A DNA stretch of 64,000 nt, taken from the NCBI GenBank assembly GCA_024233305.1, contig JACKPV010000025.1:352354-416353 (forward strand), in the 5' to 3' direction. Position 1 is the stretch's first letter. Each line of letters starts with the position of its first letter. Positions 35,167-43,130 of this stretch are shown here, one piece after another. A program made the position numbers and the translations under genes. Under the pieces are notes generated by a model. It searched no databases. It saw nothing but the letters and a program-made list of their open reading frames with translations, and had not been told where the DNA came from. The stretch is from Verrucomicrobiales bacterium. GTDB taxonomy: Bacteria; Verrucomicrobiota; Verrucomicrobiia; Limisphaerales; J093.

Positions 35167-37524
35167 TCAGCGCGAGGTCGGCTCCGCGGCTGGGCGGGCG
35201 GGAAGATCGAACGAAAGGGGCGCCACCTCGGGATCGCCTTCCGTGAGGCGGAGTACGTGATCCGCGGGAAGGTCCGTCCATTCCTGGATCTCCCCGCCCG
35301 GCCAGCGGACTTCCACCCGCGCCAGCCGCGAGGCGCTCCCCAATCCGAAGTGCAACCGAAGATCCTCGGCGCTTTGATAGCCCCGCCCCGCCCGGACCTC
35401 ATCGACCTGCGTTCGTCCCCCGGCCGTGACCCGCACCACCGCGCCCACGGCCGAACGGTTGCTGCGGCGCCCGACGAGCTTGAGGTTGGTCCAATGGCCG
35501 GCAGCGGGAGTGTCGTTGAACATCACGGTCGGCCGGCTGCGGGCGTTGAGCACCACGACGTCCATGCGGCCGTCGTTGTCGAGATCGCCGAACACCGCCC
35601 CGCGGCTGCTTTCGGAAACGCCCAGCGGACCGCCGATGTCGGACGCAACATCCCGGAACCTCCCGTCCTGCCATTGGAACAGCAGGTTCCGCTGACGATA
35701 CGTCGTGCTGCGGTCGTATTGCTCGACGGTGTCCTGGAGGTGGCCGGCGGCGGTGAAGAGTTCGCGCTGGCCGTCGTTGTCGAAATCGACGAAGCCGCAG
35801 CCCCACGTTACGAGCGGCAACGAACCGGCCCCGGCGCCGGTTTCGACCGTAACGTCCTGAAAGAGCAGGTCACCCAGGTTGCGGTAGAGGGTGGTGGACT
35901 GGTTCTGGTAATCCGTGACGACCAGGTCCACCCGGCCGTCGCCGTCGTAGTCGCCGGCGTTCGCGCCCATGGTGCCCTGTTCGTCTCCGTATTCGTCGTA
36001 GGCCACGCCGGCCAGCGTCCCGATCTCGGCAAACGTCCCGTCCCGCTGGTTGTGGAACAGAAAATTCCCCTGCACGTCGTTCCCCACGTAGATGTCGGTC
36101 CACCCGTCGTCATCGAAATCCGCGCAGACCATGCCCATGCCGTAGCCGACGTGGCGCCCAATGCCCGAGGATTCGGTCACATCGGCGAAGGTCCCGTCGC
36201 CCCGGTTGCGAAACAGGCGGTCGGCAACCGGCGGATACGTCCGCGGATCGCAATACACGGGGACGCCGGCGCGGGTGCAGGGTTTGAACGCGGCCGGATC
36301 GAACCGGAGGTAGTTCGCCACGTACAGGTCCAGCAGGCCGTCGTGATCGAAGTCCAGAAAGGCGCAGCCGGCACCGAAGGAGGCGTCGTCCACTCCCGCT
36401 TGCGCGGCGACATCGGTGAACGTGCCGTTGCCGTTGTTGCGGAAGAGGCGGTTGGAACCGTCGTTCGTGATGTAGACGTCCTCGTAACCGTCGTTGTCGA
36501 AATCCGCCACCGCGCAGCCGAGGGCATAGCCCGGATCCCCGAGGCCACTGGCCCCGGTAACATCGGTGAAGGTGCCGTCGCCGTTGTTTCGGTAGAGGGC
36601 GTTGCGCGGCGGCGTCGCGGGCTCGGGCACGCCCGGGAGTGACGCGCCGTTCAGCAGGTAAAGGTCCGGGAAGCCGTCGTTGTCGTAGTCGATCAGACCC
36701 AGACCCGAAGCGATGGTCTCGACGATGTAATGCCGGCCCGAGCTGCCGTCGGTGTGGACAAACTCAATGCCGCTGGTCCCGGTGGCATCGCGGAAACGGA
36801 GGTTCGTCGCGGCGCGGAGTTCGCCGAGAATCAGCAACTGGAGCAGGCAGAGAAGCGTGACCGGGCCCAGGTGCAGGTGCTTTCCAGACGGCGCGGACTG
36901 CGGCGGCGGTTGAGGCCGCTTTCCGGGCTGCGGGGCGGAAGGGGTCCTGGGAAGCCGGGCCGGCAGCGTGAGCCGCGTTCGGCTGTTCCGCGCGGCAATC
37001 GAACGGCGGCGGGCGCTTTGGAGTGCGGTGGCTTGGACACCGCTTTTCGGCGCTGCGGAGCGGACCGGGTGTTCGGCAGCCGGTCCCGCCACGAAAGCGC
37101 CGTCGCCGCTGCGCTTTGCCGGCGCACTCCATAGGGGGGCACCCCCCATCGGAGGCGCGGCTTGCGAACGGAGGCGGGCGCTTTGGAGTGCGGTGGCTTG
37201 GACACCGCTTTTCGGCGCTGCGGAGCAGACCGGGTGTTCGGCAGCCGGTCCCGCCACGAAAGCGCAGTCGCCGCTGCGCTTTGCCGGCGCACTCCATAGG
37301 GGGGCGCTCCCCATCGAAGGCGCGGCTTGCGAACGGCGGCGGGCGCTTTGGAGTGCGGTGGCTTGGACACCGCTTTTCGGCGCTGCGGAGCGGACCGGGT
37401 GTTCGGCAGCCGGTCCCGCCACGAAAGCGCCGTCGCCGCTGCGCTTTGCCGGCGCACTCCACAGGGGGGCGCTCCCCATCGGAGGCGCGGTGTTCGAGCG
37501 GAGGGGGGCCTTTGGGAGTTTCAT
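35167..37524 (-). CDS. FG-GAP/UnbV (CRTAC1-like) protein with repeat-expanded N-terminus
   Basis: This is a 785-residue reading frame. Residues about 240-640 are FG-GAP/VCBS blades (DYDNDGFPDLYLLN, DFDNDGYEDVYITN, DFDHDGLLDLYVAN, DFDDDGWTDIYVGN). Residues about 690-770 are an ASPIC/UnbV domain (GAVVRVTAGGRTQVDEVRAG, VEVRWPGGE). Unlike the 1250-residue paralogs it has only one set. The signal-like helix (PVTLLCLLQLLILG) lies at about residue 218, not at the N-terminus. The first 175 residues are encoded mostly by three in-frame copies of a 165-bp DNA repeat. ATG 37524 overlaps the upstream TPR stop (ATGA), so it looks like the original start. Either translation now begins downstream of the array or the protein carries a long low-complexity leader. 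Confidence 0.75.
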   Translation of the reverse strand: MKLPKAPLRSNTAPPMGSAPLWSAPAKRSGDGAFVAGPAAEHPVRSAAPKSGVQATALQSARRRSQAAPSMGSAPLWSAPAKRSGDCAFVAGPAAEHPVCSAAPKSGVQATALQSARLRSQAAPPMGGAPLWSAPAKRSGDGAFVAGPAAEHPVRSAAPKSGVQATALQSARRRSIAARNSRTRLTLPARLPRTPSAPQPGKRPQPPPQSAPSGKHLHLGPVTLLCLLQLLILGELRAATNLRFRDATGTSGIEFVHTDGSSGRHYIVETIASGLGLIDYDNDGFPDLYLLNGASLPGVPEPATPPRNALYRNNGDGTFTDVTGASGLGDPGYALGCAVADFDNDGYEDVYITNDGSNRLFRNNGNGTFTDVAAQAGVDDASFGAGCAFLDFDHDGLLDLYVANYLRFDPAAFKPCTRAGVPVYCDPRTYPPVADRLFRNRGDGTFADVTESSGIGRHVGYGMGMVCADFDDDGWTDIYVGNDVQGNFLFHNQRDGTFAEIGTLAGVAYDEYGDEQGTMGANAGDYDGDGRVDLVVTDYQNQSTTLYRNLGDLLFQDVTVETGAGAGSLPLVTWGCGFVDFDNDGQRELFTAAGHLQDTVEQYDRSTTYRQRNLLFQWQDGRFRDVASDIGGPLGVSESSRGAVFGDLDNDGRMDVVVLNARSRPTVMFNDTPAAGHWTNLKLVGRRSNRSAVGAVVRVTAGGRTQVDEVRAGRGYQSAEDLRLHFGLGSASRLARVEVRWPGGEIQEWTDLPADHVLRLTEGDPEVAPLSFDLPARPAAEPTSR
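37001..37495. repeat. Three tandem copies of a 165-bp repeat, in frame within the UnbV gene
   Basis: Units at 37001-37165, 37166-37330 and 37331-37495 are nearly identical. Each begins GAACGG(C/A)GGCGGGCGCTTTG. Inside each unit GGAGTGCG and CGCACTCC (37020-37027 and 37123-37130 in unit 1) bound an imperfect 111-base palindrome, and an inner GCGGTG/CACCGC pair is also present. The period is 55 codons, so the reading frame stays open. A degenerate start of a fourth unit follows 37495. Confidence 0.9.
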
Positions 37525-38837
37525 TGGGAGGATTGCAGGCGCCGCAACCGTTCGCGGTAAACCGGGTTATCCGGGGCCAGGGCCACGGAACGGGCGGAAG
37601 CCTCCCGGGCCTCGTCCGCCCGGCCGTTCGCGTAGCAGGCCCAGGCGAGCAGATCGTGGTTCGCGGCCGTGGATTGGACCTCGACCAACCGCCGGCAAAG
37701 CGCCAACGCCTCGTCCACCTGACGCGACCGCGCGAGCAGCCAACGCGCGAGGTTGTTCAAGGCCTGGGGCTGGCGGGGATCGAGTTCGAGCGCCCGACGC
37801 AGGACGGGCACCGCGGTCGTCACGTCCTCGAGCTGGAGCAGCAAGGTTCCGAGATTGGCGTGATGCCGGGCTTCGTCGGGTTCGAGCCGGACCAACTGCT
37901 CGAAGTGCTCCCGCGCCTCCGCCGGGCGACCTTCGCGGAGGCGCAGCAAGCCCAGTCGCTCGCGCGCTTTCACCGCCTCGGGCTGCACGGCAATCGCCTG
38001 TGTCAGATGCGCGCCGGCCGCCGCGCTGCGGCCCCGGGCCAGCAGGAGTTCCGCCGCTTCGACATGGAACCCGCCGGCCAGGTTTTGCATGGCCCGGGCA
38101 TCGTCGCGACCGGCGTTCAGCGCATCGGCCCGGCGTTGCTCGGCTTCCTTGAGCCGGCGGAAGGAAACGAGCGTTTGCCGCGCGGCCTCCCGGTCTCCGG
38201 ACCGGACCTGCGCCTGGGCCAGGGCGTAGAAGCCGTTGGCCGAATCGGGCGCCAGCCGGCAGGCGGCCTCGAGCTGCTCGATGGCGTCCGCCGGTTCAGC
38301 GTCATCCAGCAGCAACTGGCCGAGCAGCAAATGCGCCGTGGCATCGGTGGGTTCGCGTCGGACCGCTTCCTCGAAAGCGGCGCGGGCGCCCACGCGGTCT
38401 CCTTGCCGGTCCCGGATCATGCCCAGGCGCCGATAACCGCCGGGGACCGCCGGGTCGCGGCGCAGGCCTTGTTCGATGGCCGCCTGCGCGGCGCTCAGCC
38501 GGCTCTGACGAATTCGCAGATCGGCCAGCGAGACGGCGAGGTCGGCCCGGCCGCCGGACCTTTCAAGCGCGAGGCCGGTCAGGCGTTCCGCCTCCTCGAC
38601 CAAGCCAAGCTCACCCAGCACGCGCGCCTCGAGTTCGATGGCCTTCGGATCATCCGCCATCTCCTGCGCCAACCGGCCTGCGACTTCCTGCAGGTAAGCC
38701 GATGCCGACCCGGCATCGAAGGCGGGGAACGGAGCCGGCCCGTCCAACGCACGCAGGCAGGCTGCGAGCAACAGCAACGAAACCACCGCGACCGCGCGGG
38801 GTCTCGCGCTGATGCGCGTGGCTGAGGTCCGAGGCAT
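37521..38837 (-). CDS. TPR-repeat lipoprotein
   Basis: This is a 438-residue protein. A lipoprotein-type signal (AVAVVSLLLLAAC) with Cys at about residue 27 is followed by a helical solenoid of about eleven TPR-like repeats. Clear examples are GGYRRLGMIRDRQGDRVGAR, AHLLLGQLLLDDAEPADAIE, RHHANLGTLLLQLEDVTTAV and ALNNLARWLLARSRQVDEAL. It would serve as a protein-protein interaction scaffold at the membrane. Its TGA overlaps the ATG of the UnbV gene by four bases, so the two are coupled and probably work together. TPR/UnbV pairs of this kind recur in this group of bacteria, though their function is not established. Confidence 0.85.
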   Translation of the reverse strand: MPRTSATRISARPRAVAVVSLLLLAACLRALDGPAPFPAFDAGSASAYLQEVAGRLAQEMADDPKAIELEARVLGELGLVEEAERLTGLALERSGGRADLAVSLADLRIRQSRLSAAQAAIEQGLRRDPAVPGGYRRLGMIRDRQGDRVGARAAFEEAVRREPTDATAHLLLGQLLLDDAEPADAIEQLEAACRLAPDSANGFYALAQAQVRSGDREAARQTLVSFRRLKEAEQRRADALNAGRDDARAMQNLAGGFHVEAAELLLARGRSAAAGAHLTQAIAVQPEAVKARERLGLLRLREGRPAEAREHFEQLVRLEPDEARHHANLGTLLLQLEDVTTAVPVLRRALELDPRQPQALNNLARWLLARSRQVDEALALCRRLVEVQSTAANHDLLAWACYANGRADEAREASARSVALAPDNPVYRERLRRLQSSQ

Positions 38838-38960
38838 CGTGCCGAGTCTGGGTTCCCGGCTTGAATCCTGTGCAGCTGCAACCTCCCGCTTGCCGGGGGC
38901 TGGTGGGGGTGAACGGACCTGAGGGACGGGAGGGACACAAGGGGGCGCGCGGCGGGGGCT

Positions 38961-39779
38961 TCAGGGCGGGTCCTGCTTCGCCGACGGCTCCGGAGGCCGC
39001 TGGTAGACCTTCACGTAATCCACCAGGAACACGTCGGGGAAAACCGCGTTCTCCAGCTCTTCCATCCGCGACGGCAGTTCCATGCTGAGGATCAGGTATT
39101 CCTCGATGTGCGAGAGACCCTCGCGCACTTCGTAGAATTTGTAGCCGTCGACGTAAAAGGCGTATTTCTCGGGGGTCCATTCGAGGGCGAACGTGTGAAA
39201 CCCCTCGCCCACGCCGGGCAGATAACTCTGCATCCCGTGCGTCGTCCGCTGGTTCGGTCCGTAGGCCCAGTGGACGTTGTGGGACACGATGTCGGGGCCG
39301 AGCTTGCGGAAGCACTCGAGGATGTCGATTTCCGCGCCGTAGACCGCGGGGTCCTCGCCCTGCGCGATGTCGGTCGACTGAATCCAGAAGGCCGCCCAAA
39401 CGCCCGCCGAGCGCTGCACCTGGGCGCGGCATTCGTAGAATCCATACCGCGTCATGAACCGCCCCTGCGTGCCCACCGCGCCGATCAGGATGCGGTCGTC
39501 TTTCTTGAAGGCATGCAGGCGCAGGCAACCATCCCGCACTTCGACGGCTTCCGGCGACACGAACCCGACCGCCCGCGGTCCGACACCGCGCACGGCCCAT
39601 TTCGCCGGATCGAGCGCGTCCCCGTCGAATGGGTCTTCCCAAACCAGCTGGTAACCGAGGCTTTCCGCCGTGTGGCGCGTCGGTGAGATCGGGCCCTGGG
39701 GCGGGCGTTGCGCCAGGCACTGCCCGGCGAGGAGCAACCCCAACGTGAGAGAAAAACGCCGCCGGGTTTCGCCGTTCAT
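38961..39779 (-). CDS. Glycoside hydrolase family 16 enzyme, secreted
   Basis: This is a 272-residue protein with a signal peptide (FSLTLGLLLAGQCLA). The GH16 catalytic signature E-x-D-x-x-E is visible as EIDILE, the first Glu being the nucleophile and the last the acid/base. Supporting features are LVWEDPFDG near the N-terminus, RYGFYECRAQV, WAAFWIQS and HTFALEWTPEKYAFYVDG. Family members cleave beta-1,3 or beta-1,4 glucans and galactans such as laminarin, agar or carrageenan; the exact substrate is not readable here. ATG 39779 overlaps the sialidase stop (ATGA, 39776-39779), fixing the start and linking the two genes in one transcript. Confidence 0.88.
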   Translation of the reverse strand: MNGETRRRFSLTLGLLLAGQCLAQRPPQGPISPTRHTAESLGYQLVWEDPFDGDALDPAKWAVRGVGPRAVGFVSPEAVEVRDGCLRLHAFKKDDRILIGAVGTQGRFMTRYGFYECRAQVQRSAGVWAAFWIQSTDIAQGEDPAVYGAEIDILECFRKLGPDIVSHNVHWAYGPNQRTTHGMQSYLPGVGEGFHTFALEWTPEKYAFYVDGYKFYEVREGLSHIEEYLILSMELPSRMEELENAVFPDVFLVDYVKVYQRPPEPSAKQDPP

Positions 39780-41035
39780 AGATCGCCTTCCATGACCCAC
39801 GCGAGATTGAAGTGGGCGTGTTTGACCGACTTCGCCGCGGGATCGCCGTCCAGGTCCTTGGGCAGTTGGCTCCGGTGCAGGTGGTAGCTGTAGCTGGCGT
39901 GCAACGTGCCGTCGGCGGCCTCGATGATGGACGGGTAATGGTAACGACCGGATTCAGGGCCGGGGGCGTCGCGTTCGAGATGCCGCTCCCAACGCCAGGT
40001 CTTCCCCTCGTCGTCGGAGAGGCGCACCACCAGGCTGTGGCGCCCCTGTTCGGTGTCGTTGTTGATGAGCACCCAAAGGCCGTTGCGCAGGCCGATGATT
40101 TCGGCGCCCGAACCGGGATTCGGCTGGTCGCTGTCGGTGACCGTCGACCACGTTTCGCCGCCATCGCGCGAGTCGCTCTGGAGGAGGCGTTGCGGCGGCG
40201 GGCCGTTGTCGCGCATGAGGGTATAAAGCGAGCCGTCCCGGCGATGCACGAGGCTGGGCTGGATGTTGCCCGCCCCAACCAACGGCGTGCTGAACTGCCA
40301 CGTTTGGCCCCAGTCATCCGTCAACGCCATGAGCGAAAAGGAAAAACCGTCGTGGTAGAGCGGGACGATCAGGCGGCTGCCGTTCAGCAGAAAGGGATGC
40401 GCCCGGGTCATCCAGCCGAGCCGGCGGTACAACTTGTCGTCGGCATGGTCGCGCATGGCGCCGAGGAAGGCGTCAACCTCGGCCTTCGTGCGCGGCGGCA
40501 GGTCGCTCCGGGCGGCGAGCGCCTCGAATTGGGGCAGGGCTCGCTGCACGGTTTCGACGAACTTCCCGCCCGGCTTGACGTGCAGCACGCGGCTGTCCGC
40601 CCACTGCGGGCAACCATCGCCGTCGTAGTCGGTCGAGACGTGGTATTTCAGCAGAGCGCTTTCCCAGGTGTTGGCCTGGATGGTCGTGTGGAACAGCCAG
40701 AGCCGGCCGTCGGGCGCGACGAACAGGCAGGGGTTGCCATCGGGAAAGTCCGGCGCATCCGCCATCACAAACGGCGGGCTCCAGGCGGATTCGCCCGCCC
40801 GCTGGCGCGCGCCCATGATCTGCACATCGTCGGCGGTGCGCTCGCCCGACCCGCGAAACCACGTGACGAGCAGGTCGCCGCGCGGGGTTTCCACGATGCA
40901 GGAAGCGTGGTTGTGAAGGACCTCATACGGGAAGATGAGTTCCGATTCGAGGAAAGGACGGTCGGCGGCGACCGCGGCGACACCGGCCGCGAGCCCGAGG
41001 CTGGCGGCGGTTTTCAGGCAGGTTCGGTGGTTCAT
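39776..41035 (-). CDS. Exo-alpha-sialidase-like BNR protein, secreted
   Basis: This is a 419-residue protein with a signal peptide (AASLGLAAGVAAVAA). The sequence follows the BNR_2 sialidase-family propeller, with HNHASCIVETPRGDLLVTWF at the start and several Asp-box-like turns (DDWGQTWQF, SRDGGETWSTV, SDDEGKTWRWERH). The family hydrolyses or recognises sialic acid or related glycans; many members in Verrucomicrobiota have uncharacterised specificity. Its start codon lies at the very edge of a 139-bp repeat that fills almost the whole 153 bases between it and the DUF1080 gene. It is coupled to the downstream GH16 gene. Confidence 0.85.
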   Translation of the reverse strand: MNHRTCLKTAASLGLAAGVAAVAADRPFLESELIFPYEVLHNHASCIVETPRGDLLVTWFRGSGERTADDVQIMGARQRAGESAWSPPFVMADAPDFPDGNPCLFVAPDGRLWLFHTTIQANTWESALLKYHVSTDYDGDGCPQWADSRVLHVKPGGKFVETVQRALPQFEALAARSDLPPRTKAEVDAFLGAMRDHADDKLYRRLGWMTRAHPFLLNGSRLIVPLYHDGFSFSLMALTDDWGQTWQFSTPLVGAGNIQPSLVHRRDGSLYTLMRDNGPPPQRLLQSDSRDGGETWSTVTDSDQPNPGSGAEIIGLRNGLWVLINNDTEQGRHSLVVRLSDDEGKTWRWERHLERDAPGPESGRYHYPSIIEAADGTLHASYSYHLHRSQLPKDLDGDPAAKSVKHAHFNLAWVMEGDL

Positions 41036-41167
41036 GGGGAGTGTTGATGAGAAAAGCGTTGTCGCGCAGTGGGAGCTTGAACCGGTTCGGCCGCTCCGGG
41101 GTCAGGCCTCACTATTGCAGGAGGGAGCACCTGCAATAGACGCAGGACTGACCCCTTCGCTCGGTTC
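41029..41167. repeat. 139-bp dispersed repeat, copy 2, with covarying hairpin
   Basis: This is the same length as copy 1 (30609-30747). The outer stem GGGGTCAG/CTGACCCC (41098-41105, 41148-41155) is identical. The inner stem is ATTGCAGG (41114-41121)/CCTGCAAT (41130-41137) around AGGGAGCA. GGTTCATGGGGAGTG at 41029-41043 recurs as GGTTCATGGGGAAGTG at 41164-41179, so the copy is bracketed by near-perfect direct repeats that include the sialidase start codon. Confidence 0.75.
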
Positions 41168-41188
41168 ATGGGGAAGTGTATGCGAGGG

Positions 41189-41938
41189 TCAGTCGAGTGA
41201 GCGCCACTGGATGTTGCGGATCGCCGCGGCGGTCTGGTAGGTGGCGATGCCAAACGGCTGGCTCAGTTCGATGTCGCCCGGGCGCACGGTGATCTTGTGA
41301 TCCTCGATGCGGACCTCGGCCACCTGCCGCTCGCCGATCCACGCATCGATCCGCTCCAGGGTCACCCGGACGCGGACCCGGTACCACTGATCCTGCTTGA
41401 GGACCAGATAGAGCGTGGTTTCGTTCATCGACGCGTCCATGTCGTCGAGGCTCGAGAGACCCACGACTCCCCCGCCCCACCCGCCAATGATCAGCGAACA
41501 GCAGTCGTTTCCGACCGGGAAGGTGAGCCCGCAGAAGAAGTCCGAACCCATCGTGCGCTTGGCATCGAGGACGAGTTCATAGTTGGTTTTGAAGAGATTG
41601 GTCGGACCGTTGACCCCGCTCATGATCGCCCCCATGCCGAGGACCAGGTTGCCGTCGGCGACCTCGACATCGCCGTGGCCGGCAAAATCGGTGACGGTCC
41701 AGGGCTTGAGGTTCCGGCCGTCGAAGAGGGATTTCCAGCCTTCGCCCTGCAGGGCGGGCATTTCCTCGTGGGACAGGAGCCGGGGTTTGCGAACCGGCGG
41801 CGGGGCCGGAACGGCGGCGGGGGTGGCGGGGGCCGCATCCTGGGCCAGGGCGACGACAAGGCCGGCCGCCAATCCAAGGAGCGCGCCCGGCCCCACGCGA
41901 CGAAGCCGGCAGCGGGGAAGGAAAAGGCAGGTGTTCAT
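41189..41938 (-). CDS. DUF1080 (3-keto-disaccharide hydrolase-like) secreted protein
   Basis: This is a 249-residue protein with a signal peptide (GALLGLAAGLVVALAQ) and a Pro/Ala linker, then a beta-sandwich domain. The segment GWKSLFDGRNLKPWTV is the family opening; a VEVADGNLVLGMG strand and a VRIEDHKITVRPGD strand follow. DUF1080 proteins have a concanavalin-like fold, and some hydrolyse 3-keto-glycosides made by GMC or Gfo/Idh-type oxidoreductases. A Gfo/Idh/MocA gene is encoded 3 kb away on the other strand. ATG 41938 is chosen; no ribosome binding site is evident. Upstream lies a MITE-like insertion. Confidence 0.78.
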   Translation of the reverse strand: MNTCLFLPRCRLRRVGPGALLGLAAGLVVALAQDAAPATPAAVPAPPPVRKPRLLSHEEMPALQGEGWKSLFDGRNLKPWTVTDFAGHGDVEVADGNLVLGMGAIMSGVNGPTNLFKTNYELVLDAKRTMGSDFFCGLTFPVGNDCCSLIIGGWGGGVVGLSSLDDMDASMNETTLYLVLKQDQWYRVRVRVTLERIDAWIGERQVAEVRIEDHKITVRPGDIELSQPFGIATYQTAAAIRNIQWRSLD

Positions 41939-42020
41939 GATCGCGAGAGGTTCTGGTTTATTGTGTCGGCCCCACGATGCACCGCCGGCCGGAACGGATC
42001 GAGTGTAAATCGCGCCCCCG

Positions 42021-42170
42021 CCGGTCGGAGTGCGCATCTCAGCTTTTTCGGAGGGCGGAGTTCATTCCGCAGCAAGGTTGACTCCCGGCGGGGTCTGCGG
42101 AATGAATTCCGCGCTCCGACTCTTCGGGCCGCACGGAGTCGGAAAACACTGAGATGCGCACCCGGTCGGA
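42021..42170. mobile_element. 132-bp MITE-like element with 9-bp target duplication
   Basis: The element spans 42030-42161 and is flanked by exact 9-bp direct repeats CCGGTCGGA (42021-42029 and 42162-42170). Its ends are perfect 13-bp inverted repeats, GTGCGCATCTCAG (42030-42042) and CTGAGATGCGCAC (42149-42161). A second inverted pair lies inside (CGGAGTTCATTCCGCAG with CTGCGGAATGAATTCCG, one mismatch). It has no coding capacity, so it would depend on a transposase elsewhere in the genome. Confidence 0.85.
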
Positions 42171-42290
42171 CGGCAATCAGCAGGGTGCGGGCAAACCGGA
42201 TCCCGATCCGGAGGGCGGCGGTGGTCTGCCCGCGCGGGGAATCGCCCCGTTGCCGCGCCGGGTGAGTCGGAACGCCGCCGGCCGCGCGCG

Positions 42291-42911
42291 CTAGCCGAAT
42301 TCCTGGCCGAGTTCGACGTTCCAATAGGCGACGTCGACGAAGTGGCGCCAGCTCTCGTGGCACGGCATGCCGACTTGAATCTGGACGAACGGCCGCCATT
42401 TCGGCCGGCGCGGCTTGCGGATGAGGCGCATCCCTGCCTCGGCCGGCAGCCGGTTGGCCTTGCGGGTGTTGCAGGGGATGCACGAGCACACGATGTTTTC
42501 CCACGACGTGGGCCCGCCCCGGTCGCGCGGCACCACGTGATCGAGGTTCAGGTCCTTCCGGTCCAACGTCCGCCCACAATACTGGCAGGTGTTCTTGTCC
42601 CGCTCGAAGATGTTGTGACGGGTGAACTTGACCTCCTTCTTGGGCAACCGGTCGAAGAAGACCAGCAGGATCACCCGCGGCACGCGGATCTTGAACGACA
42701 CCGTGGCGATGCTCTCGGGATCGGGCCGGGTCCGGGAAAAGTCCTTCCACTCGAAGAAATCGAAAGTCCGGTAGGCGCCGCTGTCATCGCCGAAAACAAC
42801 CTGCGCGTGGCCCTCGAAGAGCAGGGTGAGCGCGCGCCGGGCGGTGCAAATGTTGACCGCCTGCCACAGCCGGTTCAGGACCAGCACGGGTTGACTCAAC
42901 AACGGACTCAT
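42291..42911 (-). CDS. HNH endonuclease-domain protein
   Basis: This is a 206-residue protein. The C-terminal half has a complete HNH site with zinc knuckles: CQYCG, then LDHVVPRDRGGPTSWENIV with the metal-binding His, then CIPCN. The N-terminal half begins VLVLNRLWQAVNICTARRAL, which is typical of a widespread stand-alone HNH family in environmental bacteria. No restriction or mobile-element partner lies next to it. It is probably a housekeeping nuclease of unknown substrate. It is transcribed towards the MITE. Confidence 0.85.
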   Translation of the reverse strand: MSPLLSQPVLVLNRLWQAVNICTARRALTLLFEGHAQVVFGDDSGAYRTFDFFEWKDFSRTRPDPESIATVSFKIRVPRVILLVFFDRLPKKEVKFTRHNIFERDKNTCQYCGRTLDRKDLNLDHVVPRDRGGPTSWENIVCSCIPCNTRKANRLPAEAGMRLIRKPRRPKWRPFVQIQVGMPCHESWRHFVDVAYWNVELGQEFG

Positions 42912-43010
42912 GACGTGCCCTGTCTGGCGGCGGATACTAACCGCACCGCGAAACCGCTGTCAAACCGGGCGCAGCCCCGCGCGCCTCGCGGCATTCTCGG
43001 ACCGCGGCGT

Positions 43011-43070
43011 TCATTCCGCAGCGAGCCTGAGTCCGGGCGGCGTCCGCCGGATCAACTCCGCGCGCCATCT
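43011..43070. repeat. Degenerate partial copy of the MITE interior
   Basis: It aligns without gaps to 42061-42120 of the MITE at 46 of 60 positions, the first ten bases (TTCATTCCGC) being identical. The terminal inverted repeats are absent, so this is either an old decayed insertion or a related element family. It lies in the 219-base gap between the divergent HNH and aminopeptidase genes. Confidence 0.6.
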
Positions 43071-43130
43071 CCCCGGGGCCACGCAAAAGGCTAGACCGGC
43101 GGGGGGCGGCGTCGCTACGTTGGTCGGCCT

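Noticed and set aside
37001..37495. Possible CRISPR array because of tandem repeats
   Set aside because: The units are 165 bp, contiguous and without unique spacers, and no cas genes are present.
41032..41253. A short minus-strand frame through the repeat between the DUF1080 and sialidase genes
   Set aside because: It is made almost entirely of the dispersed repeat and is not conserved as protein between the two copies, whose differences follow hairpin pairing instead.
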